The notes under the pieces: generated by a model | Told to the model about the DNA's origin: nothing | Databases searched by the model: none | Seen by the model: the letters and a program-made list of their open reading frames with translations, nothing else | NCBI RefSeq assembly: GCF_030247195.1 | Contig: NC_080671.1 | Coordinates: 97,513,845-97,577,844 of the forward strand | Direction of reading: 5' to 3' | Origin: Topomyia yanbarensis | Taxonomy: Eukaryota; Arthropoda; Insecta; Diptera; Culicidae | Length of the DNA: 64,000 bases | Made by a program: the position numbers and the translations under genes | Part shown: in pieces, positions 44,961 to 56,475 of the stretch | Layout: each line of letters begins with the position of its first letter | Numbering within the stretch: position 1 is the stretch's first letter

Positions 44961-45689
44961 CAATTTTCCTCGCAGATGGAAAAATAGATTTTTGTCAATT
45001 CGTTCTCCACCATGGAGAAATGTAACATATTGCATCAATTGTATTTACAGTGTTTTAGTTAATCGCTGAACCACTGGAACCATTTGCTTCTACTTTTTCT
45101 CTTGCCCTATTGTCATAAAAGACTCTGAAATCTAGATTGAGATACTTTAAGGGCCGATTTCTTCCAGGGCCGGCGGAACACCTTTTTCCAGAGTGGGTAG
45201 TAAGATTCGAAGTGATTTCTTCCCGTATTGACGAAAGTTCAGATATGGCGTGTGTAAGTGAAAATGAAAATTCCATGATAATATCTGGTGGCTATTTGGA
45301 GACACTCTTTGTTAACAGGGCTGTTTGTCCGACGGCTCAGAGAAAATGTGTTTGTTGAATACAGAGACTACAAATGTTTCACAGCTTAGTACCAACTACC
45401 AACTCCAGTATTTTATATTTCATTGCAGTTATTTTTCGTTCCCTGCTATAAAACCTTCTTTCGCGGGTACTGAAGCCCGCTTGGTAGTGTTGACTAATGG
45501 GAAGGTATCTCTGACGACCGACATCCTTTCAGACTTAGAGGAGGTCGATTTGAATATTTCTCCGATGGCAAAGATAATGATGATAAGTCTTATTTTCGAT
45601 ACAAATTATATCCAATGCAACCGGCCCCTGGATGGCCCACATCCACACCAAAGACAAGCCATTTAATATAATCGATATAACGCGTGATC
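44961..45689. other. No gene recognised
   Basis: ORFs at 45137-45358 and 45325-45666 do not resemble known proteins. The second (with GTEARLVVLTNGKVSLTTDI) may be upstream ORF1 sequence of the adjacent LOA-type relic, but I cannot support that. Confidence 0.3.
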
Positions 45690-48480
45690 TAACTAAACAA
45701 CACTCGACCGGGTACGAAGAAGAATTTTGTCTGTGTACCCGCCCGGAAGGTAGAGATTGATGGTGTGGTGCCCGAGAAGGGTCTTAATTGCGAAATAGGT
45801 AGTGGCTCCTTCTAGATCCCTGTGCTTCAGTCAATGAAAATTATGGCATGCAAGCAATTGGGTTCAGCAAAAATCGAGGAGTATAAGAAAACTTATTTTC
45901 CATCAGTCTCATTTCGAGCCTTTCGCCGGATTTGTTCCTCTAAAATTTGTTCTTTGAACGGGGTTCGTCTACTTGTTCGCCTTTTTATGCCGTGGGGCAT
46001 CAACTGCCGTCGTTGCAAACAATGGGCCCATCGTAGAAACAAGGCACGGTGTAGAAGATGCGGAGAGCATCAAGAATTTTTTTTTCATCCGTGGGAACAC
46101 TCCGAATTAACTGGCGACATATCCCACACATAAATTATACGGGGAAAACTGAAGCATTCTTTTGAGAAACGCTGGAAAGAAATAGTAAAGAAAGTTCCGG
46201 CAACGACTAATTTCTCCGCTTCCTTGTTCTCTAAAGAGCTATATTCAGATAATTTCGAATAATGAGAATCCTTTCCTCCCCTAAGTTTCCTCCCTTCCTC
46301 CCAATGAGCAAATTTTTTGGCAGAGACTGCTCTGCTAGATTTCTGTAAGTCTTGGTTTGGCAGCCCTGTCAGATTTCTGCGCGTATCCTGTCGAGTTAGT
46401 TGAGCTAGGGCGAACTCGGTTTCGCTCGCGTTTTCTGGCAAATTTTGACAGGAACCCAGTAAAACCCTGGCATAACTCGGACATAAACTGTGCAAAGATC
46501 CTGGCAATTCCTACCTGTTAGAATTTAGCACGAATCGAGCAAAATATCTGACAAAGATGTGGCAGGAAGCGTGCAGAGATCTTGGACGTATATTTCTGGC
46601 TGGATTCTGGATAAAAGTGAGCAGCATCGGTTGGTTTAACCGCTTCTGTCAGAAACGGTTGTTGCATTTGAGCGAATTCGTTGCCAGAATTCTCGCACAA
46701 ATCGCGCAAAATGCTCGCAGAAACTCTGCCAGCATAAATTTCGCTTTGCTCAACTTTTGCTAACTTTCTGCTTGCCACGCTGGTCTCTGAAAGTCCACAT
46801 GAGACATCCAAAACTCACAGTGTCTCTATATTTCAGTCCTATTATTTTCCTAGGTTTTCACAATCTGGTTTACTTCCGACGAAGATCTTTCACAATTTTA
46901 ACATTTTTTGCCTTGGTCGAGAAAATATTATTGAGGAGCGTTTTGGGGATAAAACCGTGCTATTATTTCAATCGAATTAGCCTTTGCTCGGTACCAGATG
47001 TATTGAAGTTGTCGCTTGTTAAATCCGAATCATAGGCAAAGATTTATTGATATTGTTTCCATATACATCGCACCTCAGCTGGTTCTAGAACACTTCAACT
47101 TCCACGGTATGTCATGGGGTTGTCTTCATTCTGATAACCGATCTATCTTACTGCATGATATTCCCGACAATTTCATTATGACCATCTTGAATACAGTGGA
47201 AATGACACGAATGCCTACCAGCGTGGCCGAGCGCGTTAGACTTGTTGTTGTATCCTACCACGCTAAAATTAGTGTGGCCATTGATTGAAAGAGCTACGCG
47301 TCCACTATATCCGAAACAATCAAATCAAAATAAGGAATAGCTCCGATGGAAGTGTTCAACGTTTGGACTGGCTTGTTTTTCTACACTGCGATTAAAGGTC
47401 AGACTAAACAGATACCCGGCGCGAACAACCGTGGACGGTTTCCCACTCTTTTGTGGGTAGAGGGTGCTCAGAATTGTATGCGAAAAGGTCCTATTAGGAC
47501 TTTTTGAACGTCGGATCGCCCAAATTTTGCCGAATATATGCGACGTTAGAAACGCAAATGAAAATCTTGATGAAAACTGAAAAAACGCGGTTATTGACAC
47601 CGGTTCGTCAACGGATTAACAAGAGAAACAATATTTCATCTGGTAGCTGGGCCCTACGTTGTGTACACGATTCAACCTTTGATCGGAATACACGGAACTA
47701 AGAATTCTTTATCGGCGATAACTCCACGATAATTCCACGTAGATTCACATTCAAATGATAGACGTTCCCTATGAAATTATAATAAAATATAAACGTAATA
47801 ATTGTTCTTCAAACACACAAATTTAGATACTCGCGCTAATTCTCCACACAAAACGTATGGTTTTATATTTATCTACGACCATATCCACATCGTAACAGTT
47901 CCAAGTGGGCGCTTCGATCGATGGAGCACGGAAAGCACCCCTTGTTTTTCTTGGAATAAATATGGGAGTTCCCAGATTCATTATGTTAAAATCATTCCCG
48001 ATTACCTGATACAAATATTAGTTTGAGTTCTTTCACATTGCTTTAGTCCAGGTAATGAGAAAAGTGGCACTTAGATTAGAATGGTAATGAGAAGGCGGAC
48101 ACATTAAGACATTGGAAGGCATTAATGAAAAATCACGCAGCTTAAACGAATTTTCAGTATTTATTGTCAGATGACGCTCGAAAATTGGCAAATTTCGTGG
48201 GATAATGGAAGTTTAAGAATCCCAAATGCATCAACTAACCTTGGTTAAAAAGGAAGGAGGAAGGTCGTGACTTCCTTCGGGTGGTATCTCGGGTCATGTC
48301 CAATCATTATACGTTAAATGCGAACGTATTGGGGTCATAGAGAGTATTCTCTGCGCTTGCGGTAACGGCTATCGCGACATTAAACATGTTGTCTGGTCAT
48401 ACGCCTAGTGTTCTAGCGCCAAATCTCCATCCCTTCGGCCTGGTTCTAATCAGAGATATGCTGGCTACCCTCCAAATTTA
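45690..48480 (+). pseudogene. LOA-type LINE relic: ORF1, endonuclease and RNase H pieces; RT core missing
   Basis: Pieces in order. ORF1: PARKVEIDGVVPEKGLNCE (about 45740), then MACKQLGSAKIEEYKKTYFP, FRAFR and VRLFMPWGINCRRCKQWAHR with a degraded CCHC knuckle and CRRCGEHQ (45840-46075). Endonuclease: FNFHGMSWGCLHSDNRSILL (about 47095), MTILNTVEMTRMPT, and in another frame PSALDLLLYP. Linker: RIYATLETQMKILMKTEK (47525-47585). RNase H: GNEKADTL (about 48090), GRDFLRVVSRVMSNHYTLNA, then in a new frame ERIGVIESILCACGNGYRDI and KHVVWSYA (48200-48410). An RNase H domain after RT and these motifs point to LOA-superfamily elements. The RT domain is deleted, and there are many frameshifts. Confidence 0.7.
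46150..46770. repeat. Iterated 'tctggcaga' words in the LINE relic
   Basis: Variants of ctggca/tgccag with attct recur about ten times (tttggcagagactgc, tctggcaaattttgac, cctggcaattcc, tgccagaattctcgca and others) between the ORF1 and endonuclease pieces. It appears to be an insertion of a degenerate minisatellite-like repeat into the LOA relic. Confidence 0.4.
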
Positions 48481-48482
48481 TT

Positions 48483-49504
48483 ATATCGTCGCTGTTGTGC
48501 TACCTTATGACAAACGCCATTTTGGGATGAACTGAGTTAGATATGCTATGTTACTAATTTTTAAAATCTCCATAAAGTCGCGTTTTCAGAATTTTGAAAT
48601 TCTGCTGGGTTACTGAGATATAGCGAAACACGATTATGACAAGCGCCAATTTCTCGAGTGATGGAGTTGTGCTATCTTATGACAAAGAAAAAAGAGACAA
48701 CATTCTTAAATTGTTGGCTTGCTATAAGCCGAAAAGCTTATAGCAAGCCAACAGATGTCTCTGATGACATAGCTAATTCCTATGCAGATCAACCAAAAGC
48801 ATTAGCTAGGTTCTTGTATCGGGAGCAAAACTTTTCCTACTATAATTTTTTTTCTGGGAATGGTTGGTTTATATATTTATGATTTTTGAACAAATTTCCT
48901 TTTGAGATTTCCACTTGTTTTGGAAAGTATACCGAAATGTAGTGATGGATTATGCAAGAAGAATATTTGTTTCGTCTAGTCACCTGTCAACAATAACATT
49001 GTTTGATACACATTGTCTCTAAATTGTCAATGAAACCAATTTTTGTTCATTGTTTTTCCTGAATAAAGGAGGAAAATTGGAAAAACTTTGTGTTCTGATA
49101 CCATCATTTTGTAACCTGATATTGCTGCTATCGCATGGAAAAGTATAATATTGGACATAGTGATCTATAGCGCATAATTTTACGAATCAGTTATAATTCA
49201 TTTTTATATGAAATCTTCTGTACACATTTGTGACACGTCATACATATTTTATCATCAATACACACTTATGACACGTATGTGAGCGACTTTGGTTTACATT
49301 TTAAGCAAAAACTGTAAATATAGTCAACCGATCTTCGCACAAATCGAGAGATTACTTCAGAAAAGATAGAAGCATCGAATGCCTTCTCCGAAGAGCTTCT
49401 AAAATTTATAAATTTTAAGATATTCAATCTCAAACTTTAAAAATCGTTTTTCTCGAAAAGTGCTAAATGGCGCTTGTCATAAGATAGCACAACAGCGACG
49501 ATAT
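48483..49504. mobile_element. TIR element (~1.02 kb) with internal hairpin
   Basis: Left end ATATCGTCGCTGTTGTGCTA and right end inverted are the same over the first 20 bases, then cttatgacaa-cgccattt follows on both sides, giving roughly 40-bp TIRs. tgacaagcgccaatttctcg at 48637 and gctatcttatgacaaag at 48671 are further internal copies of the subterminal sequence. TA-rich ends would allow a TA target duplication. No transposase is visible. Inserted near the 3' end of the LOA relic. Confidence 0.7.
48712..48753. repeat. 18-bp perfect hairpin, 6-nt loop
   Basis: Arms at 48712-48729 and 48736-48753 (tgttggcttgctataagc and its complement) are perfect around the loop cgaaaa. Inside the TIR element. 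Confidence 0.85.
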
Positions 49505-50064
49505 CTTCTCTATTGGATGACTTGCTAACAGCTACCTACAAGTGTGATCCCAACAGTTCTCAGCCGATCTAAGGAGGCCAGTCGGCGCTCCGGTTCATGA
49601 TGTCCTGATAATAATTTTCCGTTTGCCACAAAGCTACAAGTTTAATTACTTTTTTCGCTGTCATTTTTGTCCGCTTTCTCCTTACTTTCTCCGATACGGT
49701 CTCTGCTTCTGATGTTGAAATCAATAATTTCACCTTATTTCAATTTTTAATCAAATGATGGTTCATGTTAAAAATTACAAACTGTATATCTTTTCCTTAA
49801 AAATATTTCTAACTACCTCCCATAGTCTGGATAAAATTGTATTAATATCTCTTGTTTACCGATCTAAGCAAAAACTACCGATCTGAGCTCTTTTTATAAG
49901 ATGTGGATGTATCAAATGTAATCTCATGAGTATAAATAAAAAAAATAATACCAAATTTCAAAGAAATCCTAATTATTATCCCATATTTTCAAGAAATTTA
50001 AATTGTAAAGCGAAGAAATTTCTGTATCTGAATAAAAGTATGAAATTGCTTTACATCGAGAATT
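49505..50064. other. No recognisable gene
   Basis: Spacer between the TIR element and the hAT-type element. The first ~120 bp may be the last part of the LOA relic; the rest is AT-rich and featureless. Confidence 0.4.
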
Positions 50065-50284
50065 TAAGACGCCAGTGGCGTAGTAAGAATTTTTTTCGGG
50101 GGGGGATATGAAATTTTTTTATATATTTGAAAAAATGTTCAAAAATATTCTGAGCAGGAGAAAAAAATGTTCAAAAACCAACAATTCAGGGAACGGGTTT
50201 GGGTAGTCAAGGTAGGAAAGCTAGCTGTTGGTATAGAATAAATGCTCTTCCTCTACGAGGACAATCTGGGCGGCAAACTTCAGA

Positions 50285-51290
50285 CTGTCTAATTTACTGA
50301 GCCCTTCAGTTCCCTTGTGCCATTCAGTACCACTTCCTCGTTGAGCTTCCGACTGGTTCGCGAACTACTCGGTCTAGTTTTCGACGTTAGATCTAGCCTA
50401 CTCCGACGAAAAGTTCCCCGGCGAGAGAAGTTCGAGCCAACCAGCCAGGTGCTGCGGTCAGTTCGGCGATTCCGGTAGAGTAGGGCATCCGGTTTGCTGG
50501 ATCCCCGGCGCGACTGGTGGTGTATCGTCGCGGTCCACGCGGTCTCGTTCCCGGCGGTGAATCTGACTGTAAGCTGACGGAGAGGTCCCAGACGAAAGAA
50601 GTTCTCCCGATACCGATTCTTATTTGGTTTCAGTACCACAACTTTTTGATCCCTTTGACTCCGTAACCGGTGCCATTTAGCACCGCAACTCCTTTAAGCC
50701 ATTTAGTTCTCTTCTTGGGCCATTTAGCACTACTTCCTTGATGGTCCATTCAGTCCTCGACTTGTTCGCGAACAACTCGGTCTAGTCCCCGACGATGGAC
50801 CTGACCTACTCCGACAGAGAATTCCCCGGCGAGAGAAGTTCTCCCGAGATCGAGCTAATCAGCTAGATGCCGAGGTCAGTTCGGCGATTCTGGTGAAGCA
50901 GGGTATCTGATGCACTGGTGCGCCGATGACCCGCGACTAGTGGTGTCTCGTCGCTGTCTACTCAGTCTAGTCCCCAGCGGTGAATCTAGCTTACGCTAAC
51001 GGAGAGTTCCCTGGCGAAAAAAGTTTTCCCAATATCGATTCTTCTTTGGTTTTCGCTATTTTTCTATCGGAACAACCGGTGGGGTGCCGTGGTCGGTCGG
51101 GCGAATCCGCATGGAGCGTGACGTCCGGTTCGCTGGCGTTTCGACGACTCATACTCGCTGCTCTGTTGCAGTCTATTCGACTAGTCCTCGGCGGTGGATC
51201 TAGCTTATACCTGCGGAGAGTTCCCTGGCGGTGATTGCTCTCCCGAAACCGTTGTTCGATGTCCATTCCGCTGTAAGACGGTGTCGATCT
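50285..51290 (-). repeat. Degenerate tandem units, probably the R1-type LINE 3' UTR
   Basis: The landmarks cggtctagtc, cggtgaatctagc, ggagagttccctggcg and gaagttctcccga recur about five times at intervals of roughly 185-250 bp (near 50360, 50555, 50775, 50960 and 51175). A related unit (gtcctcggcggttgagctag) lies at the far end near 54650. The position just downstream, in minus orientation, of the LINE C-terminus suggests iterated 3' UTR sequence. Confidence 0.55.
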
Positions 51291-51294
51291 ACAT

Positions 51295-51528
51295 CAGCGG
51301 TTCTCAACCTTTTTCTTACCACGGACCCCTTAGATATCACACTGGGTTGCTGTGGACCCCCACAGATAAACATAAATTTTGTATGCTATTTTTATGTTAT
51401 TTTCAATTTGTTAGGAAACAAGATTTGAAATTCAATATGCACTCGGAAAATATATTTCTCTTCGCGGACTCCCAGCAATGACTTCGCGGCCCCCTAGGGG
51501 CCCGCGGACCCCAGGTTGAGAATCACTG
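51295..51528. mobile_element. hAT MITE, 234 bp, perfect 8-bp duplication
   Basis: Ends CAGCGGTTCTCAACCTttttc and, inverted, CAGTGATTCTCAACCTggggt. The target duplication ATCTACAT is perfect at 51287-51294 and 51529-51536. Internal ggacccc and ccgcggacccc blocks are typical of the widespread hAT MITE type with these ends. Inserted into the R1-type LINE relic. Confidence 0.9.
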
Positions 51529-51539
51529 ATCTACATCAT

Positions 51540-54500
51540 ATCTCTGTTTACTGCGTTCCACGTCCCTACGTCGCTTGTAATTCTGTAGGCTACATTATCC
51601 GGGTTGATGTCCGGTCCTCCCGTTTTAAGTAGCTCCCTGCACGTCCCTTCAAACCTCGGACATTCAAAGACTCTGCTCGGACATTCAAAGACTTCAAACC
51701 TCGGACATTCAAAGACGCTCCGGTGTCTCCTCGACGTTCTCACACTCCCGGCACAGTGTTGACGTTGCGTACCCACACCGATGAAGATACTCCTTAAGCA
51801 TCTGTGGCTCGGTAGGAGCTGTTTCAGGTGGAAGGTTATCTCTCCGTGCTTTCTATTGACCCACGTCGACAGGATTGGATGAGCCGGTTGGTCCACTTTC
51901 CTTTCTCCGTATTATCCCATTCCTGTTGCTACGTCACCATCGAATCGACTCTCATCATCTTCCTCACGTTTTTGACGTTTCATCGATTGTAGCACTTGAT
52001 ATCCTCCGTCAGGGTAATGCAGATGGGAATCATCTCGGCGTCAAGGCATACTGCCTCCGGTACGCAATCGCAACTCGTACGACCAGCAGTCGAAGAGTCC
52101 TGTTCAGCTTTTCGCGGTTTCACTTGGTTTTCAGCGCCGCACCCCAAGCAGGAGCCCCATATCGCAGTATCGATGACGAGACACTCGATAAAGACCCGAC
52201 ATTTCGCATGTGTAATCAACGTGATTGTTAAAGCTCAATCAGTCGTCGAATATCACTCCCAATTGCTTCAGTGCACGCTTCGATGCATTCACAAGCCCTT
52301 CGATGGTGATCTGTATCCGCTGAACCGCTTTGCAGTTGCTGTGCAACAACAAATCCGTCTTGTAGTGAGCTATTTGCAGCTTGACCCATTCATCCAGCTC
52401 TCGATCGCATCTATTGTCTCCGTCACCGACACCTCTATTTCTTCAAGTGTCTCACCGTTAGTGACACATCGTTCACGAAACCAACGATTTTCACTTTCCT
52501 GGGCAGCCGCAGTGTTAAGACCCCACACTGATAGAATATATTCGTAAATCGCTAGGAATTAATTTCGTACAAACAACTTTCATAAAATATACGAATTTTT
52601 CGTACATATGATGAATCGTTCGTAGTTCTATCGAAACACTTATTTTTTATTACGAGTTTTTCGTGAAAACCACGAAATGACTTTCGTTAGCTTATTACGA
52701 AACAGCTTCATTCAGCAAACGAGTCGTTCGCTGTTATATACGAATATCTTTATAATATTTACGAGCACCATTCAACAGTCCACGTCAAAAGAGCAATATG
52801 GAGCCATTGTTAATATTCGTCAGATAATTGTTGTTGTCTGACTATTTAGTAGTCGTATCTGTGTCCGCCGGTTGCAGAAAAATTCCTTGAACCTCTTTCG
52901 CTTCCAGTTGATTCAGAATCTGGAGCAGTACATAATCGATTGAGCCGTCGCGAACTGCTCGTTGATTTTGTATGAACAATTTTGAGTTTTTCTCTGCCGG
53001 AGCAATATCGGTGCTGTCAAACATCGATCCTAAAAGATCGAATGTGACCAACGAAATCGTTTGTAATATACATAAACGTTTATTAAAATAAACGAAACAT
53101 TTCGTTTCTTTCACGAAAAATAATGTCGATAACTTTCGTGCAATGTAAACTAAATAAGTAAAATTTACGAAAACTTTCGTTCATCAAGCGGCCATTTCTT
53201 CGTACCACAATAAAATCGATTTGGCAACATCGATTTTTTTAAATAAAAAAACGATTTTGTCAAACATCGATCCCAAAAGAACAATAAGAGGCTAATAAAT
53301 ACGAAAACTTCTAAGATAAACGAAAAAATTTCGTGCGACCAACGAAATCGTTCGTAATATACACAAACGTTTATTAAAATAAAAAAAACATTTCATTTCA
53401 TTCACGAAAAATAATGTCCTTATCAACGATAACATTCGTGCAGTGTACATACATTAAATGTGTAAAATTTACGAAAGCTTTCGTTCACCATACGGCCATT
53501 CTTATTCATAAAATGAACGAAACTTACTATTTACAGGGCACGAGAATACTTCGTTGCAGAAAACGACGCATGAATTCGTGCATTACATGATTCATTATAT
53601 TCACGAATTTATATTATCAGTGCATCCCATTCCAAAGTGTTGGACAGAGAATGGAGCCCTGAGTAACGCCCGCTGCGACTCGCATCGCCTTCTGCCCTTT
53701 TGTTCGTCTGGTATAGCAGTGCTCTACTCTGGAAGTAGCTCTTCAGGATGCCACATTCTTTTATGCCACGCTGCGCATTGGTCTATTCGAGGCTGAATGG
53801 CCCGGTGACTTCCGCCATGGTTGGTATTCCATCCGGACCGGGGGTTTTCTTTGATTTTAGTCACATCGACGTGTCTTTGAGCTCGTCGTTAGTCACTTGC
53901 CACTCGACTGTGTTACCTCCTTCTTCTTCGCCGTACGGTGTCGGTGACCAGGTATTTGTATCGTGATTCGGGAAGAGACCCTCAACGATTATCTTTAGCT
54001 TACCCGGGCATGTTTCAACTGGTGTCGACGAACCCTCGTCTTCGTCATGACGACTCAGTACGCGTCCCCCAGGGATTGACGTTTATTTCTCAGCACAGAT
54101 ACTTATGGCAATTGGCTTGCTAAGCTTGATCTCCCGTTTTAAAGAGTCCCTACCTTCTAGATGCGCTCCTATCTCAGTCTCCGATCTTGCGCTCTGAGCC
54201 CGCCTTCTGGCTCTAAGACAAGCAGCGTGTAGCGTACTGAGTTACTCATTTAACCAGTAAGCTGCACGCCGTCTACTGCATGGCACTAGTTTTTGTGACA
54301 TTGTAACGTCACAAACCGTCGCAATCCTTCTTGTTAGCCGTCAGCCGTATCAACGTACTTGATTCCGTTGTTCGCCGAAGTAACTCAACAAAGAGGTTTT
54401 CGTTAAAGGTGTTCGTCTTCCACTTTAGCTTGCCGCCCGTCTTTCTTCGTGCTGCAGCAGGGTTCCATTGGCCGATGCGGTAGCGAATCGCCTGGGGGTC

Positions 54501-54720
54501 TCTATGGGGATACTCCTCTCACACTCTCCAGTCCATGTTCGCCGTCAGTCAAGGACTACAGAATGTGGCGAAATTTCTCTCGGTACCGATATCCGTTTCG
54601 TGAACTATTAAGCTCCTAGATCCTCGCTTCGCCGCGATCTACTCGTTATAGTCCTCGGCGGTTGAGCTAGCCTCCACAACGTGCCGAAAGGAAGTTATCG
54701 AGTCTGCAGCCAATTTTCAC
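51540..54720 (-). pseudogene. R1-type LINE relic, antisense, interrupted
   Basis: Read on the minus strand from right to left. RT block KKTPGPDGIPTMAEVTG lies near 53825-53850, then LKSYFQSRALLYQTN, then CPTLWN at 53628-53645. A 1.1 kb element interrupts here. The RT resumes with VLTLRLP and KVKIVGFVNDVSLT (about 52465-52490), where FVND replaces catalytic FADD, then IESWM, YGAPAWG-type sequence and MIPICITLTEDIKCY near 52000. It ends with WVNRKHGEITFHLKQLL, the ECPRFE motif (present three times by local triplication at 51650-51715), and DINPDNVAYRITSDVGTWNA. These are R1-clade signatures. Stops, frameshifts and the lost catalytic residue show it is dead. Confidence 0.75.
52526..53622. mobile_element. 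TIR element (~1.1 kb) rich in ttcgt/acgaa, with internal duplication
   Basis: Ends CACTGATAGAATATATTCGT and, inverted, CACTGATAATATAAATTCGT. ACGAA and TTCGT words recur dozens of times. A ~245-290 bp internal stretch is duplicated (gtcaaacatcgatccYaaaa at 53016 and 53259; gaccaacgaaatcgttYgta at 53046 and 53337). A minus-strand frame at 52842-53114 has a protein-like segment with LLQILNQLEAKEVQGIFLQP. It splits the R1-type RT between CPTLWN and VLTLRLP, so it is younger than that LINE copy. Confidence 0.7.
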
Positions 54721-54897
54721 TACAAGGAAATATTTTCACAAGATAACTTTTGCAAATGAAACTTTGAGAATTTCATTTAAAATATTAGGCATTTTTTTGT
54801 TCAACATATTCAATTTTCTCAAATTTCTCCAAAATATTTCAGGGGGGGTTTCGTCCCCAAACCCCCCCCCCCCCGCTACTACGCCACTGTAAGACGC

Positions 54898-55110
54898 AAG
54901 AATTTTGTAAAGAAAGACACATACGCGTGGTTAATCTCAGGTTTTGGTTTGTTCCAGACTTTCGAGTGGGTAATTCCCTTTTCGAGTGGGTAGTACTACC
55001 CATACTACCCACGCTTTTCGCCGGCCCTGATACGTACCAACCCTTCAAAAGCTGCAGTAAGATATTGAATTTTAATCAACTGGCCGACTGAGAAACAACG
55101 CTGACCTTTT
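54898..55110. other. Spacer
   Basis: Unique spacer right of the hAT-type element. A cgagtgggta motif occurs twice (54962 and 54982). No gene. Confidence 0.4.
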
Positions 55111-55170
55111 TCAACAGGCTGACCTTTAATGAATGTATTTAACCACATTCATTAAAGGTCAGCCTGTTGA
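55111..55170. repeat. 26-bp perfect hairpin, 8-nt loop
   Basis: Arms 55111-55136 and 55145-55170 are exact inverted copies (tcaacaggctgacctttaat then gaatgt) around atttaacc. A further half-copy ctgaccttt-tcaacaggctg lies at 55101-55120. It has the shape of a short-hairpin RNA precursor, but no transcription evidence is available. Confidence 0.85.
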
Positions 55171-56175
55171 ATGATGTTCAATGATTTTCCTGAAATACTG
55201 ATTCCAATATGGAGGCTAGGACGACCTTGGATGAGCTCCATTTGTATAAATTTTAAGGAAATCTGCTTTTCGTAGCAAAATTGATTTACCTAAATCAGTC
55301 AAAGGCAAAAAATGGCACTTTAAAAGTGAATTTCGGCCGAATAGACGTCTACTGACTGACTGCCATGTTATATGTCCGGCAAAATTATATCTAGATCTTA
55401 ACGTTTTTTCTCAGTATAGAAATAAATCAGAAGTCACACAAGGAAGTAATATGAGTACATTACTGTACACGTTGTTCTTCAAGGAAGCAGAATTTATGTG
55501 TGGTGTTGGGCCAGGAAAATTGACCCATGATATCAAATAGAATTTCTATTAGTACAGTCAGTGGAAGTAAATTCAAAATTAATTTAGTTGTTGAACTTAC
55601 TTGATAATAACAAACTAATTCTTCATTTTATGCTTGAAATAAACAAACTAATAAGCAAAATGAGAACAAACTTTGATGTTTTATTCGGCAATCACAACGT
55701 GAAATCAAATTAACATTTGAATGAGAAGCAAATATCAAAATGTTACTTAGTTTTGCTGTAATTTTGATGTTTGACTTCGCACGAGAAATAACACGATTGC
55801 GTATTGACACTACTGAAAATGCTTTTTGGATTTGTATCGGTAACAGATCTGCTATAATAAAACCCTTTAGATTGACCGATAGGAACAATACAAAAAGAAT
55901 AACCACGAACTGCTTGCAGTAAAAAGAGGATCAATGGCGAAATGGACTTTCTGCACGTTAGTAGAGAAACAAAATAGTGATTGCATTCCATGATGGTGTG
56001 ATTTGTCCAACTATTCGCCAAACTCTAAATACGAAACATATTTAAAAAAAATGAGAGTCCAAAATTCGACACTGCCAAGAAGGTGTGCCCCCCATTGTCA
56101 ACCGGCTGGAGCCGTCTATGGCATTATTTCTCGACTAGGGAGAAAAATGTTTAAAACCACATTAGGAAATAGTGT
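55171..56175. other. No recognisable gene
   Basis: AT-rich. ORFs of 60-92 codons on both strands at 55628-56200 overlap each other and resemble nothing I know. Confidence 0.4.
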
Positions 56176-56252
56176 TGTCGTCAATTTGGCGCTGGTTTAG
56201 TGCAGTCACTAAGTTCCTGTCGGATTTAGATGAGATGAAGTCGGAACGCAAA
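56176..56252 (+). repeat. Decayed hammerhead-ribozyme copy
   Basis: The same order as the intact copy: gtcGTC, aatttggcgctggtttagtg, cctgtcggattt, then TAGATGA for CTGATGA, gatgaagtc, GGAA for GAAA, and cgcaaat. Changes at core positions should abolish cleavage. The stem II sequence gaagtcggaacgcaaat matches the copy near 850. Confidence 0.6.
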
Positions 56253-56475
56253 TTCTATAACTAATAGTTCTAGGTTTTTAGCCCTTCATGCGCATATGTG
56301 GTTTTTAATCCCTTTTACGGCCCATGTTGTTTCGGAACAACGACGTTTTCAAACAGCTATAACTTTTGGATTACGTAAGATTCGCTCACAAAAACAAGCA
56401 AGGTGAAAAAATGTGATAATTACCTTTGAAAGTATTAGCTCAAGAACTGAAGTTATTGCAATCAGAGCCGTCTTA

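Larger units (their letters stand above)
50073..54889. mobile_element. hAT-type element (4.8 kb) with nested insertions
   Basis: Ends CAGTGGCGTAGTA on the left and, inverted, the same sequence on the right, followed by G-rich tracts. A perfect 8-bp target duplication TAAGACGC is present at 50065-50072 and 54890-54897. The CAG end plus an 8-bp duplication fits the hAT superfamily. No hAT transposase is visible. The interior is dominated by an antisense R1-type LINE relic, which carries further insertions. The original element was probably a short MITE enlarged by these. Confidence 0.8.

Noticed and set aside
47218..47290. tRNA-like start (gtggccgagcgcgttagac).
   Set aside because: It coincides with the endonuclease PSALDL region of the LOA-type relic, and no B box or acceptor stem follows.
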